A DNA stretch of 64,000 nucleotides. It comes from Actinomadura rifamycini DSM 43936. GTDB taxonomy: Bacteria; Actinomycetota; Actinomycetes; Streptosporangiales; Streptosporangiaceae. Of the stretch, positions 9,432 through 19,600 are shown piece after piece. The translations under genes and the position numbers were made by a program. The notes below the pieces were generated by a model. That model was not told the origin of the DNA. It made no database searches and saw only the letters and a program-made list of their open reading frames with translations. The DNA is taken from contig NZ_AULB01000015.1 of the NCBI RefSeq assembly GCF_000425065.1, positions 62,001 through 126,000 of the forward strand, written 5' to 3'. Each line of letters begins with the position of its first letter. Position 1 is the stretch's first letter.

Positions 9432-9558
9432 GCCCGTCAGTCTAGATGCCACCTTCACCTGCTCGGATCGGTGGATCTCATTAAGCGACCTTTACCCCCT
9501 GCTACCACGGGCTTCAGGCGCGGCACGGAAATGTATGGCCCGAGACGGGGAGGACTGG

Positions 9559-9939
9559 ATGACGCTGCCTGGGTACCACACCTACACACCCCCCGCCCCG
9601 CGCCCGCGCAGCGGGCTGGCGCGGGCGTCCCTGGTGCTCGGGATCGTCGGGCTCCTGGGGCTGGCGGTGTGCCTGCTGGGCGTGGTGCCCGCGCTCGTGG
9701 GACTCGTCCTCGGCGCCGTCTCGCTGGCCCGGCACGACGCCGACCGCTGGCCCGCCGTGGCGGGGGTCGCGTGCGCCGCGGTGGCGCTCGTCCTCGGCGG
9801 CGTGGCGCTGTTCGTCCTGCTGAGCAAGGCGGCGGAGTGCGGCGACGAGAGCCGGTACCCCAGCGCGGACGAGCGCCGCGGCTGCGTCGAGCGCGAGTTC
9901 CCCTTCGCGCGCTCCAGCCTGGCGCCCATCTCCAGGTGA
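9559..9939 (+). CDS. Small membrane protein, DUF4190-like
   Basis: A 126-residue protein: a Pro/Tyr-rich cytoplasmic start (PGYHTYTPPAPRPRSG), then two hydrophobic helices (LVLGIVGLLGLAVCLLGVVPALVGLVLG and VAGVACAAVALVLGGVALFVLL) and a polar tail with two Cys (ECGDES and RGCVER). ATG 9559 has GGGGAGGA at an ideal distance; the ATG at 9535 does not. The two-helix layout and the LGALSLARH-like segment between the helices fit DUF4190. It diverges from purF. Function is unknown. Confidence 0.82.
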   Translation: MTLPGYHTYTPPAPRPRSGLARASLVLGIVGLLGLAVCLLGVVPALVGLVLGAVSLARHDADRWPAVAGVACAAVALVLGGVALFVLLSKAAECGDESRYPSADERRGCVEREFPFARSSLAPISR

Positions 9940-9960
9940 CGCCCGCTCCACCGACCGGCG

Positions 9961-10599
9961 CTAGGACGGCCCTCGGTCGGCCAGGATCCGGACGGCTTCG
10001 GCGTCGAGCGCGGACGCGTACACGCGGAGGTCGTCGATCAGGCCGCCGAACCCCGGTTTCGTCTGCTCGCTGCCGAGCAGGATGGGGCCCGCGGGCGGGA
10101 CGACGGGCTCGTCCAGTCCCTCGGCCACGTCCTGCACACCGTCGACGTACAGGACCATCCCCTGGGCGTTCACGACGAACGCGATGTGGGTCCACTCCCC
10201 GACGGTGAGGCGCGCGTGGGTGTCCATGTAGTCGGGGCCCTTGACGGTAAACAGCTGGAGCCGGAGACGCATAGCGTCCGGGTAAAGCCACAGGCCCAGA
10301 CCTCGCGCGTCGTTCTCCCCGACCGGCTTGTACAGGAGGCTGCGCCACTCCCCGGTGGGTTCCTCGGTCACGTTCACGGAGAACGCCACCGTGAAACCGA
10401 AGATCTGGCTGAAGACGAGCTGGGGCGCGGCGGGGATCACGGCGCGCGCGTGTGCGCCGAGAGCGAGCGCCTCCCCGGCGCGTCCGGGGACGATCTCGGC
10501 GACCTCGTCCAGTTCGGCGTCCGGTGCGGCGCCGGACGCGACGTGCACCCGGCGGCCCTCCACGGTCGCGACGTCGAACGTCCAGTGCGCGACGAGCAT
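9961..10599 (-). CDS. LamG-like (concanavalin A-fold) domain protein
   Basis: A 212-residue protein that is a single LamG-type jelly-roll module: WTFDVATVEG start, FGFTVAFSVNV strands, the hallmark WTHIAFVVNAQGMVLYVDGV and GGLIDDLRVYASAL at the end. The ATG at 10599 has GGAGGTGA 6 bases upstream, so the long frame to 11253 is noise. It has no signal peptide, which is odd because LamG modules usually work outside the cell. Such modules bind glycans or proteins; the ligand here is unknown. Confidence 0.82.
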   Translation of the reverse strand: MLVAHWTFDVATVEGRRVHVASGAAPDAELDEVAEIVPGRAGEALALGAHARAVIPAAPQLVFSQIFGFTVAFSVNVTEEPTGEWRSLLYKPVGENDARGLGLWLYPDAMRLRLQLFTVKGPDYMDTHARLTVGEWTHIAFVVNAQGMVLYVDGVQDVAEGLDEPVVPPAGPILLGSEQTKPGFGGLIDDLRVYASALDAEAVRILADRGPS

Positions 10600-10682
10600 G
10601 GCGTCACCTCCATGCCCCCGATCGGCCGGTGGTGACCACGCTCCCAGCGCGGGGGCGCGGTGGCAAGACCCGAATCCGGGCC

Positions 10683-11117
10683 CTACTCCAGGGGGAGGTA
10701 GGGCGACAGGTCCGCGCGCGCGCCGCTCGCCCGGACGCGGCCGTCCGCGACGGCGTCCGCCCATGCGAGGCGTCCGGTCGCGAGGGCGATCCACGTGGCC
10801 GCGTCCGTCTCGACGACGTTCGGCGGGGTGCCGCGCTTGTGGTGCGGCCCCTCGATGCACTGCACGGCCGCGTGCGGCGGGACCCGCACCTCCACCGACC
10901 GTCCGGGCGCCCGCCCGGCGAGGTCGTCCAGCAGGTGCCGCACCGCGCCCCGCACGACCGGGCGGGCCGCGCCCGCCCCGGCGTCCCCCATGGCCGCGAC
11001 GGTCTCGAAGGCGGCGCGCCGCAGGTCCGCGGCGTCGTCCCCGCCGGTGTACGGCGGCAGGCCGAGCGCGGCGCGCTGCTCGTTCAGGACGGCGGCGGTC
11101 AACGGTTTCCGGGGCAC
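10683..11117 (-). CDS. Sterol-carrier-like (maleylpyruvate-isomerase-type) small protein
   Basis: A 144-residue cytoplasmic protein with the conserved actinobacterial block PGRSVEVRVPPHAAVQCIEG, then HHKRGTPPNVVETDAATWI and a tail VRASGARADLSPYLPL. It belongs to the sterol carrier family proteins found beside purF in many actinobacteria. The fold is presumed to be SCP2-like with a hydrophobic pocket; no ligand is known. The start GTG 11117 has only a weak ribosome site, but upstream sequence is intergenic in character. Confidence 0.82.
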   Translation of the reverse strand: MPRKPLTAAVLNEQRAALGLPPYTGGDDAADLRRAAFETVAAMGDAGAGAARPVVRGAVRHLLDDLAGRAPGRSVEVRVPPHAAVQCIEGPHHKRGTPPNVVETDAATWIALATGRLAWADAVADGRVRASGARADLSPYLPLE

Positions 11118-11363
11118 GCACCGAAGCTACCGCGTCGGCGCCCCGCCGCCTCCGCCCGCGACCGGAGGCGGCGGGCGCGTTTTTGCGCGGCACGCCCCAT
11201 GCGCCTACGCTCCGGGCGGCTGGCGCGCTCACCCGGGCGGTCGTCCCCCCCAAAAGGCACGAGCCGCCGGAAATGACGGTAAAAAAGGACCGATGCCAGG
11301 CGGGGAGTGAACAGGACGGGGAGGCGGCGAACTCGCTCCCCGGAGGACACGGAGGTTCGTCAG

Positions 11364-13286
11364 ATGCCCGAGGCGCTGCCCCTGCAGCCTGGTGACCCGC
11401 GAAGACTCGGCGCGTACGGGATCACGGGCCGGCTCGGCGTCGGTGAGCAGGGCGCCGTCTTCCTCGGCGCGGACCCCGCCGGGCGCACGGTCGCGGTCAA
11501 GCTGCTGCACGTGCGGCTGAGCGGCGAGCCCGCCGCCCGGGGCCGGTTCACCGCGGCGTTCGAGGCCGCCCGCCGGATCTCCGGGTTCTGCACCGCCGCG
11601 GTGCTGGACGCCGACGTGCAGGACGACCGCGCCTACGTCGTCTCCGAGTGCGTGGACGGCCCGTCCCTCCAGCAGCTCGTCGACGAGGAGGGCCCGCGCG
11701 GCGCCGCCGTCGTGGAACGCCTGGCCGTGGGCCTGGCGGTCGCGCTGGCGGCCGTGCACCGCGCCGGCGCGGTGCACCACGACCTGAAGCCCGCGAACGT
11801 CCTGCTGGGGCGGGACGGCCCCAAGATGTGCGACATCGGCGTGCACGGCGCGCTCGACGCGGTGCTCGGCGACACCCGCTGGGACCCCGACGCGAGCGAC
11901 CCGTCCCACCTGCTCTACCGGGCACCCGAGCAGCTCAGCGGCCTGCGCGCGGACCCGCCCGCGGACGTCTTCGCCTGGGCCTCGACGCTGCTGTTCGCCG
12001 CGACGGGGGCGCCCCCCTTCGGCGACGGCTCGCCGTCCGAGACCGTCCAGCAAATCATGTACGACGACCCGGACCTGTCCGCGGCGCCCGACGCGCTCCG
12101 CGAGGTGCTGGCGGCCGCGCTCGCCAAGGACCCCGCCGCGCGCCCCACCGCCAAGGGCCTGCTCGAACGCCTCCTCGACGAGGGCGGCCCCCTCGCCGCC
12201 CGGATGCCCGCCTCGCTCGTCGCCGAGGGCCGCGCGCTCGCCGCCGGGGCCGTCCCGGCGCCGAAGCCCCCGCCGCCCGCGCAGGCGCCCGCCCCGCAGC
12301 CGCCCGCGCCCCAGCCGCAGGGCGTCCCGCAACCGCCGCCGCCCGCGGCCCCGGCGGGCACGCCCATGGGCGCGCCTCCCGCCCCGCGCGCGCTTGCACC
12401 GCTCCAGGGGCCGCAGGGACAAGCCGTCCCGCCGCCTGTCGCGCCGCCGCCCCCGGCCGAGGCGACCCGCCCGGAGCAGACGCCCGGCAAGACGCTGCTG
12501 GGCAAGCTGGCGCGCGGCCGCGACCGCCCCGAACCGCCGCCCCCGCCCGCCGTGGAGCTCGACCCCGGCGCGTTCGAGGCGACCACCACGTTCGGCGCCG
12601 TCGCCGACGACCGGACGACCACCATGGGCGCCGTCACCGACGACCGGACGGCCGTGATCGGCGCGCTGCCGGCCGGGGACGGCGAGACCCGCACGTTCGA
12701 CGCGGTCCCCGAGACCCGCGACCCGACCGCCCCCCACCTCATCCCCGGGCTGCGGGCGGTCGACGACGACGAGCCGCCGCGGCGCCCGCCGTCCTTCCCG
12801 TCGCTCCGCGGGATGCGCCGCCCCGGCAACCACGTGCTGGGCGTGGCGCTGTCGCTGCTGATCGGCGTCGGCGTCGGCATCGCGATCATCGCGCTCGTGC
12901 TGTGGCCGCAGCTCAAGGGCGACGACACCGCGGAGCCGCCCGCGGGCGCCGGCGACACCCGTCCCGTGTCGGTCGTCCCCAAGTCGTTCGCGGGGACCTG
13001 GACCGGCACGATGGTCAACAACAACAGCCAGGCGTCCTTCCCCCTCGAAGTCACGTTCGAGGAGGGCGCCACCACGGCGCGCGTCGTCTACCCGAAGGAG
13101 AAGTGCAATGGCACCCTCACGTTCGAGAGCGGCACCAACAGCAGCCTGAAACTCGCCCTGGAGGTCCCCCGGCCGTGCACCCCTGGAGCCGTGGAAGCCA
13201 CCCTCCAGCCCGACGGCACCATCCGGTACGCCTGGACCCGGCCCGGCACGAATCTCGGCTACCAGGGCGCCCTCAGCCGCCGCTGA
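11364..13286 (+). CDS. Membrane Ser/Thr protein kinase with extracellular domain
   Basis: A 640-residue PknB-like kinase. The kinase domain is at about residues 10-275: glycine loop GRLGVGEQGAVFLG, Lys46 (VAVKLLH), catalytic loop HHDLKPANVLL with Asp140, and Asp157 in DIG where DFG is usual. A long Pro/Ala-rich linker with Thr-rich TTTFGAV/TTTMGAV repeats (likely phosphorylation sites) leads to one membrane helix near residues 490-515 (VLGVALSLLIGVGVGIAI). The last 100 residues (SFAGTWTGTM ... CNGTL ... CTPG) form a secreted beta-rich domain with two Cys. ATG 11364 has GGAGG at 8 bases; the GTG at 11307 is rejected. The substrate is unknown. Confidence 0.93.
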   Translation: MPEALPLQPGDPRRLGAYGITGRLGVGEQGAVFLGADPAGRTVAVKLLHVRLSGEPAARGRFTAAFEAARRISGFCTAAVLDADVQDDRAYVVSECVDGPSLQQLVDEEGPRGAAVVERLAVGLAVALAAVHRAGAVHHDLKPANVLLGRDGPKMCDIGVHGALDAVLGDTRWDPDASDPSHLLYRAPEQLSGLRADPPADVFAWASTLLFAATGAPPFGDGSPSETVQQIMYDDPDLSAAPDALREVLAAALAKDPAARPTAKGLLERLLDEGGPLAARMPASLVAEGRALAAGAVPAPKPPPPAQAPAPQPPAPQPQGVPQPPPPAAPAGTPMGAPPAPRALAPLQGPQGQAVPPPVAPPPPAEATRPEQTPGKTLLGKLARGRDRPEPPPPPAVELDPGAFEATTTFGAVADDRTTTMGAVTDDRTAVIGALPAGDGETRTFDAVPETRDPTAPHLIPGLRAVDDDEPPRRPPSFPSLRGMRRPGNHVLGVALSLLIGVGVGIAIIALVLWPQLKGDDTAEPPAGAGDTRPVSVVPKSFAGTWTGTMVNNNSQASFPLEVTFEEGATTARVVYPKEKCNGTLTFESGTNSSLKLALEVPRPCTPGAVEATLQPDGTIRYAWTRPGTNLGYQGALSRR

Positions 13287-13439
13287 CGCGCCCGCCCGTG
13301 AACCCGGTCACGTAAGATGGCCCGGCTCCCAGCATGACGCCGGGCGTCACGGGTCCCGGACCGTCCCACCCGCCACTTGGGTCTAGCCTTGGCCGTGCGG
13401 CAGACGGTTCTTTACTGTTCATTGACCTGAGGAGAGGAC

Positions 13440-14402
13440 GTGGAGACCCCCACCTCCACCGCCCTTCGGCGCGGCGGACGCCGTGCCGCCGTGGCCGTGC
13501 TCGCCATCGCGACCGCCCTGCCCCTGCTGGGCACGTCGGCACCGACCGCGGCCGCCGCACCCGTCGCCGCCCCCATGGCCGACCCGGGCGACTCGGAGAA
13601 GTTCAGGCAGCTCAGCAACCAGATCGAGAAGCTGGAGAACGAGTACGGCGGCGACCTGGCGAAGCTGAAGGACACCCGGTACGCCGTCACCGAGGCCATG
13701 AAGAAGGCCAAGGTGCTGGAGAAGGACCTGGTGGCCGCCCGCGAGGTCGTCGCCCGCCTCGCCGCGACCCGCTACATGACCGGCGGCGAGGACCCGACCG
13801 TCCAGTTCCTGGCGGCCGCCGAGCCCACCGACCTGCTCAGCAACGCCAGCCTCATCAGCCACCTCGCGCAGAACAAGGCGGGCAAGGTCGAGCAGATCCA
13901 GACGCTGATCGACGAGCAGAACCAGGCGCGCAAGAAGGCCGAAGAGAAGATCGACGCCCTGGAGAAGGAGATCAAGGAGCTGAAGGGCCGCCAGGCGCAG
14001 ATCAAGCAGCTCGTCAAGAAGTACAAGCCCGAGTCGCCGAGCACCGGCATGGGCGGCGTCACGTCCCGCATGCTCAACGTCAAGAACACCATGGACGTCG
14101 AGTTCGGACCGTTCCCGACCATCGGCTGCGTCCGCTACGCGGGCGACCCGCAGGACCACGCCACCGGCCGCGCCTGCGACTTCATGGTCACGACCGGCGG
14201 CGCCGTCGCGTCCGGCAGCGCCAAGTCCCAGGGCGACCAGGTCGCCGACTACGCCATCTCCCACGCCAGCCAGCTCGGCATCAAGTACGTCATCTGGCGG
14301 CAGCGCATCTACGACATGCGCAGCCCCGGCTGGCGCACGATGGAGAACCGCGGCGGCGCCACCGCCAACCACTACGACCACGTCCACATCTCAGTCTTCT
14401 GA
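13440..14402 (+). CDS. Secreted coiled-coil protein with ARB_07466-like C-terminal domain
   Basis: A 320-residue exported protein. Residues 1-40 are a Sec signal peptide (basic start, AAVAVLAIATALPLLG, AAAAPVAA cleavage region). Residues 50-205 form two coiled-coil stretches (EKFRQLSNQIEKLENEYGG and KKAEEKIDALEKEIKELK), as seen in RipC- or FtsX-partner-like proteins. The C-terminal 110 residues carry CVRYAGDPQDHATGRACDFM and HYDHVHISVF, the signature of the ARB_07466-type domain related to D,D-peptidases. The role is probably in cell-wall remodelling; catalysis is not shown. A GGAGAGG site precedes GTG 13440. Confidence 0.85.
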   Translation: METPTSTALRRGGRRAAVAVLAIATALPLLGTSAPTAAAAPVAAPMADPGDSEKFRQLSNQIEKLENEYGGDLAKLKDTRYAVTEAMKKAKVLEKDLVAAREVVARLAATRYMTGGEDPTVQFLAAAEPTDLLSNASLISHLAQNKAGKVEQIQTLIDEQNQARKKAEEKIDALEKEIKELKGRQAQIKQLVKKYKPESPSTGMGGVTSRMLNVKNTMDVEFGPFPTIGCVRYAGDPQDHATGRACDFMVTTGGAVASGSAKSQGDQVADYAISHASQLGIKYVIWRQRIYDMRSPGWRTMENRGGATANHYDHVHISVF

Positions 14403-14420
14403 TCCCCTCCGGGAGGGCGC

Positions 14421-15014
14421 GTGGGTTCCTCTGCCGCGCTGGCGCGCGTGCTGGACGGGGCGGGCGGGCCGCCGCTGCGGCCGCTGCCGGACGAGGTCGC
14501 CGGGCTGCTGCGGTCGCTGGAGTGCCCGCCGCGGCTGGCCGCCCACCTCCGCCTCGTCCACGACGTCGCCGCGCGGCTCGCCGACTGGGTCGCGGAGCGG
14601 CACCCGGACGTCCGGTTCGACCGGCGGGCCGTGCTCGTCGGCGCCGCCACCCACGACATCGGCAAGACCCTGCACGTCGCCGAGCTCTCCGGGCCCGGCT
14701 CGTCCCACGAGGCGGCCGGGCGGGACCTGCTGCTGCGGCACGGCTTCGACGCCGGCCTCGCCCGCTTCGCGGCCACCCACGCGTCCTGGACCGACCCGGG
14801 CGTCACCTTGGAGGACCTGCTGGTGAGCGTGGCCGACAAGGTGTGGAAGGGCAAGCGGGTCCCGGAGCTCGAAGACCTGCTCGTCGGCCGGCTCGCGCGG
14901 GCGGCGGGCCGGGAGCCCTGGGAGGAGTTCGCCGCCCTCGACGACTTCCTCACCGCCGTCGCCGACGCCGCCGACGAGCGCCTCGCCTACCAGAACGCCC
15001 ACCCGGTCCGCTGA
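14421..15014 (+). CDS. HD-domain phosphohydrolase
   Basis: A 197-residue cytoplasmic HD-superfamily protein. The metal-binding motif is spread over LRLVHDVAARLADW (His), GAATHDIGKTLH (the HD pair) and HASWTDP. GTG 14421 lies 18 bases after the preceding gene and has GGGAGG upstream, so the two are probably cotranscribed. It meets the MerR gene tail to tail. The substrate (nucleotide or other phosphoester) is unknown. Confidence 0.86.
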   Translation: MGSSAALARVLDGAGGPPLRPLPDEVAGLLRSLECPPRLAAHLRLVHDVAARLADWVAERHPDVRFDRRAVLVGAATHDIGKTLHVAELSGPGSSHEAAGRDLLLRHGFDAGLARFAATHASWTDPGVTLEDLLVSVADKVWKGKRVPELEDLLVGRLARAAGREPWEEFAALDDFLTAVADAADERLAYQNAHPVR

Positions 15015-15027
15015 GGGACCGGGCCCG

Positions 15028-15846
15028 TCACGGCTGTTCGATCGTGACGGACACCTCCACCGAGTGGTCGTGCTCGTCCCGGCCCAGGACCGCCTGGCGC
15101 ACCTCGTCGTGGGACACGGCGACGCCGCGGGCGGCGACGGCGTCGAACAGGGCGACCACCGCCGGGTGCACCGAGCCCTCCGGGAGCGGCCCGCCGGTGG
15201 CCGAGCGCCAGGTCGCGACGAGCTCGCGGCGCTCGGGCAGGACGCCGACGACCGTGCCGGGGCCGCCCCACCCGTCGGGCGCGGGCTCCGCCGTCGGCCA
15301 GCAGCACACGACTTCCGCGCGGTCCGGGGCGTCGCCCTCCCGCACGGCCGTCCAGAACTGCCCGGACGGGCCGAGGCCGTCGCTCCGCAAGTCGGCGAGC
15401 AGCCCCATCAGCAGGTCGTTCGCCGCCTCGTCGTCGGTCTCGTGGTCGCCGTCCGTCCGCACGGCGAGGGCGCGGGCCACGTAGGGGCGGGCGGGGCTCT
15501 CGCGCTCGGTCACCTCGACGGGGGCCGCGAAGGACGACACGACGAGCCGGGCGTTCTCGAACGCCGCGTCCTCGCGGGCGCGGTCGGCGAGGACACGCTG
15601 CCGGTGCTCGTCCAGCGCGGACGCCGCGTCGCCGTCCCGGACCGCCGCCGCGACCGCCGGCAGCGGCAGCCCGGCGTCGCGCATCGCCCGGACCAGCGCG
15701 CCCGACCGCACCTGGCCCTCCGAATAGCGCCGGTACCCCGTCGCGGCGTCGACCTCCGCGGGGGAGAGGACGCCCTTCTCGTCGTAGTGGCGCAGCGCCT
15801 TCACGCTGAGGCCCGTCATGTTCGCGAACTCACCGATGCTCAACAC
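15028..15846 (-). CDS. MerR-family regulator with effector-binding domain
   Basis: A 272-residue regulator. The N-terminal MerR winged helix reads SIGEFANMTGLSVKALRHYD and GYRRYSEGQV, followed by a dimerisation helix (residues 78-100). The C-terminal half (EVTERESPARPYVARALAVRT ... ATWRSATGGPLPEGSVHPA) looks like a GyrI/SRPBCC-type small-molecule-binding domain as in BmrR-like multidrug regulators. There are no conserved cysteines as in metal sensors. GTG 15846 starts exactly at the HTH. No efflux pump gene is adjacent; the target is not evident. Confidence 0.9.
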   Translation of the reverse strand: MLSIGEFANMTGLSVKALRHYDEKGVLSPAEVDAATGYRRYSEGQVRSGALVRAMRDAGLPLPAVAAAVRDGDAASALDEHRQRVLADRAREDAAFENARLVVSSFAAPVEVTERESPARPYVARALAVRTDGDHETDDEAANDLLMGLLADLRSDGLGPSGQFWTAVREGDAPDRAEVVCCWPTAEPAPDGWGGPGTVVGVLPERRELVATWRSATGGPLPEGSVHPAVVALFDAVAARGVAVSHDEVRQAVLGRDEHDHSVEVSVTIEQP

Positions 15847-15898
15847 GAATCCAGTGTCGAACCTCCCCTTACAGGAGGGTCAAACGCGCACTGCGGGG

Positions 15899-16528
15899 CT
15901 AGTAGGCACCTTTCGCGACAAGGCCGGTCGAAAAAGTCGCATCGCTGAGGACGTCGGCGGTGAGCCGGACTCCGGTGAGCCGTTCCGCCAGAGCGAAAGC
16001 GCATGCGGTCGGGTCGAAGTCGACCTGTTCCCTGTGCTCATCGAGGTCGAATCCCACTTCCGCCATGAGGGGGACCAGTTCGTCCGGAGCGGCGCCGCCC
16101 CTCTGGGTGGGGAAGAGCGGCTCGAACTCGGTCCGCAGCTCGCCGTCCTCCCACCGGTTGAAGTCGCCTACGGCGTTCACGTTGCGGAAGTGGGAGATCA
16201 GGCGGGTTCCGCGCGACACCGGCTCCACCAGACGCCGCTGAATGCCCAGATAGCCGTTGATCTCCAGCCCCAGCACCCAGTCGCCCCCGTCGCCCGGGAC
16301 GACGGTCGCGCCGATGAGGAGCCGATCGTCCTCGAACTCGTCCCAGCAGGCCCACGTCCGGTTCGAAAGCTCGGCGTACCCGCGCAGGTCGCCGTCGGCC
16401 TCGGCCCGCATCGCCCGGAGGAAGTCCTGCGGGGTCATGCCGCGCACCAGGGTCGCGCAGTAGCCCTCGATCAGTTCGCCGAACGGTTTCTCATAAATCC
16501 ATCGGTAGTCGTCCGCTGCAGCCGGCAT
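15899..16528 (-). CDS. DUF6461-type conserved protein
   Basis: A 209-residue soluble protein with the block ANDYRWIYEKPFGELIEGY-like start, GMTPQDFLRAMRAE, VLGLEINGYLG and LISHFRNVNAVGDFNRWEDG, which I associate with the actinomycete DUF6461 family. ATG 16528 is preferred because homology begins there; the GTG at 16561 lies inside the purL terminator. The family is found in many copies in actinomycetes, and its function is not known. It stands alone, downstream of the purL terminator on the same strand. Confidence 0.72.
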   Translation of the reverse strand: MPAAADDYRWIYEKPFGELIEGYCATLVRGMTPQDFLRAMRAEADGDLRGYAELSNRTWACWDEFEDDRLLIGATVVPGDGGDWVLGLEINGYLGIQRRLVEPVSRGTRLISHFRNVNAVGDFNRWEDGELRTEFEPLFPTQRGGAAPDELVPLMAEVGFDLDEHREQVDFDPTACAFALAERLTGVRLTADVLSDATFSTGLVAKGAY

Positions 16529-16565
16529 GCGGGCAGTCTGCCGGCCGCCTCCGACAGGCACGCGA

Positions 16566-16600
16566 AAAGGCGCCCTCCGGTCGGGAGGGCGCCTTTCGCC
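16566..16600 (-). terminator. Terminator of the purQ-purL transcript
   Basis: Read on the minus strand, an 8-9 bp GC stem (GGCGCCCTCC / GGAGGGCGCC) with a short loop is followed by TTTT just after the purL stop at 16607. This is a textbook rho-independent terminator. Confidence 0.88.
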
Positions 16601-16606
16601 GCGTCG

Positions 16607-19600
16607 TCAGTCCGCGTAGCTCGGAAGCATGCGCTCGTGGGACTCGCGCAGTTCGTGCAGCGGGATGCTGAACAGCTCGTCCTGCCCCGCGACCGTCACG
16701 GACAGCGCGTCGCCGCCCGCCACGCCGAGCTGGGCCACCGGGACGCCGTGCGCCTCGCACAGCGCGGCGACCTTCGCCTCCGCACCCGGCAGGATCGCGA
16801 CCATCGCCCGCGCCACCGACTCGCTGAACAGCTGGACGAACGGGTCGCCGTGCAGGGTGACCCGGGCGCCGAGGCCGCCGCGCAGGCACGACTCGACCAG
16901 CGCCTGCGACAGGCCGCCGTCCGACAGGTCGTGCACCGTCGTCACCAGCCCGTCCCGGACGGCCAGCTGCAGGACGTTCGCGAGGGCGCGCTCCGCCGCC
17001 AGGTCGACCAGCGGCGGCAGCCCGCCCAGGTGCCCGTAGACGACGTGCGCCCACTCGGACCCGCCGAACTCCTCGCGGGTCTCGCCGAGCAGCGCGATCG
17101 TCGCGCCGTCCGTCGTCAGCGACATGTTCACCCGCCGCCGGACGTCCTCGTGGACGCCCAGCACGCCGATGACCGGCGTCGGGTTGATCGGCGTCGAGCC
17201 GGTCTGGTTGTAGAAGCTGACGTTGCCGCCCGTGACGGGGACGCCGAGGTACTCGCAGGCGTCCGCGAGGCCGGTCACGGCCTGCTGGAACTGCCACATG
17301 ACGCCCGGGTCCTCCGGGGAGCCGAAGTTGAGGCAGTTCGTCACGGCGAGGGGGCGGGCGCCGGTCGCGGCGACGTTCCGGTACGCCTCCGACAGCGCGA
17401 GCTGCGCGCCCGAGTACGGGTCGAGGCGCGTGTACCGGCCGTTGCCGTCCAGCGACAGCGCGATGCCCAGGCCCGACTCGTCGTCGATCCGCACCACGCC
17501 CGCGTTCTCCGGCTGCGCCAGGACCGTGTTGCCGAGGACGTACCGGTCGTACTGGGACGTCACCCACGTCTTGCCCGCCAGGTTCGGCGACCCGGCCAGC
17601 CACAGGACGGTCCGGCGCAGCTCGTCGCCCGTGGACGGGCGGGTCAGCCGGCCCGGCGTGTCCGCCTGGAGGGCGCCGAGGTCGTGCGGCGGCTCCAGCG
17701 GACGCCGGTAGACCGGGCCCTCGTCGGCGGCGGTGCCCGGCGGGATGTCGACGATCGTCTCGCCCTGCCAGCGCATCACCAGCCGGCCCGTGTCGGTGAC
17801 CGTGCCGATCACCGTGGCGGGGATCTCCCAGCGGGCGCAGATCTGCATGAAGCGGTCGACGTTCTCCGGGGTGACGACCGCCATCATGCGCTCCTGCGAC
17901 TCGCTCATGAGGATCTCCTCAGGGCGCAGCGTCGCGTCGCGGAGCGGGACGGCGTCGAGCTCGACGTCCATGCCGCCGGTGCCGGCGGCCGCCAGCTCGG
18001 TCGTCGCGCACGACACCCCGGCGGCGCCGAGGTCCTGCACGCCGACCACGAGGTCCTCGCGGAACAGCTCCAGGCAGCACTCGATCAGGAGCTTCTCCAT
18101 GAACGGGTCGCCGACCTGCACGGACGGGCGCTTCTGCTGCGACTCGTCGTCGAACGTCGCCGACGCCAGGACGGACGCGCCGCCGATGCCGTCCGGGCCC
18201 GTCCCGGCCCCGAACAGGATCACCTTGTTGCCCGGGCCGGGCGCCACCGCGCGCTGGATGTCGTCGTGCTTCATCACGCCGACGCACAGCGCGTTGACCA
18301 GCGGGTTCTGGGCGTAGCACGCGTCGAAGACGGTCTCGCCGCCGATGTTGGGCAGGCCCAGCGAGTTGCCGTAGCCGCCGACGCCCGCGACCACGCCGGG
18401 CAGCACCCGCTGCGTGTCGGGCGCGTCCGCCGGGCCGAACCGCAGCGAGTCCATCACCGCGATCGGGCGGGCGCCCATCGACATGATGTCGCGCACGATG
18501 CCGCCGACGCCCGTCGCGGCGCCCTGGTAGGGCTCCACGTAGGACGGGTGGTTGTGCGACTCGACCTTGAACGTGACCGCCCAGCCCTGGCCGACGTCCA
18601 CGACGCCCGCGTTCTCGCCCATCCCGACGAGCAGCGCGTCCGTCTGCGGCGCCTTGTCGCCGAACTGGCGCAGGTGCACCTTCGAGCTCTTGTAGGAGCA
18701 GTGCTCGCTCCACATGACCGAGTAGATCGCCAGCTCGGCCGACGTGGGGCGGCGGCCGAGGATCTCGCGGACCCGCCGGTACTCGTCGTCCTTCATGCCG
18801 AGTTCGACGTACGGCTGCGGCCGGTCCGGGGTGGCCGCCGCGACCGCGACCGTGTCCGTCCCCTGGGGGATCTCGGGCCGCGGGCCGGCGCCGAGCGCCG
18901 GCTGGAGGCCCGTCCCGGGGCCCGGCTCGACGGCCGGGAACGGTTCGCCGCCCTCGCCCGGGGCGGGCGCCGGCTCCGGGGAGACCGCGTCCTGCGGGCC
19001 CGTGCCGCCGCCGGCGGCGGGCTGCGGGCCGGTGCCGCTCTGCCCGAGCGGCGGGAACGGGTCGCTGTCCGGGTTCAGGGATGCCTGCGGCCCCGTGCCC
19101 GTCCCGATCGCCGGGAACGACCCGGTCGTCGGGCTGGCCGGGTACCGGGGGGCCTCGTCGGGCTCGTCGAAGCCGCCGCCGGACGTCCCGGCGCCGCGGC
19201 CCATGACGACGCCCTGCAGGCCCGTCCCCGGGGGGAACTCCACGTGCGGGAGGCCGTCGCCGGACGGCGAGGCGCCCGTCCCCATCGCGAACAGGGCGTC
19301 GGCGCCCGAGTACTGCTGCTCCGGCCCCGGGCCCACGGCGGGCTGCGGACCGGTGCCCGGCCCCACGGCCGGGAAGCCGCCGGTGCCGGGGCCGACCGCC
19401 GGGAAACCGCCGGTGCCGTGGCCGGGGCCCTGGCCCGCGGCGGGCTGGGGACCGGTGCCGGGGCCGACGGCCGGGAAACCGCCCGTGTTCGGGCTCACCG
19501 GCGGCTGCGGGCCCGTACCGGGACCGACCGCCGGGAAACCGCCCGTCCCAGGGCTGTGCTCACCGAACGGGCCGTGGCCTTGGCCGACGGCGGGCTGCGG

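Noticed and set aside
7998..10208. A 736-codon plus-strand open frame over purF
   Set aside because: Shadow of purF with biased Gly/Arg/Asp composition and no domain.
9961..11253. Extension of the LamG-like gene to 430 codons
   Set aside because: The upstream part is Arg/Pro-rich, overlaps the sterol-carrier-like gene, and the internal ATG at 10599 has an excellent ribosome site.
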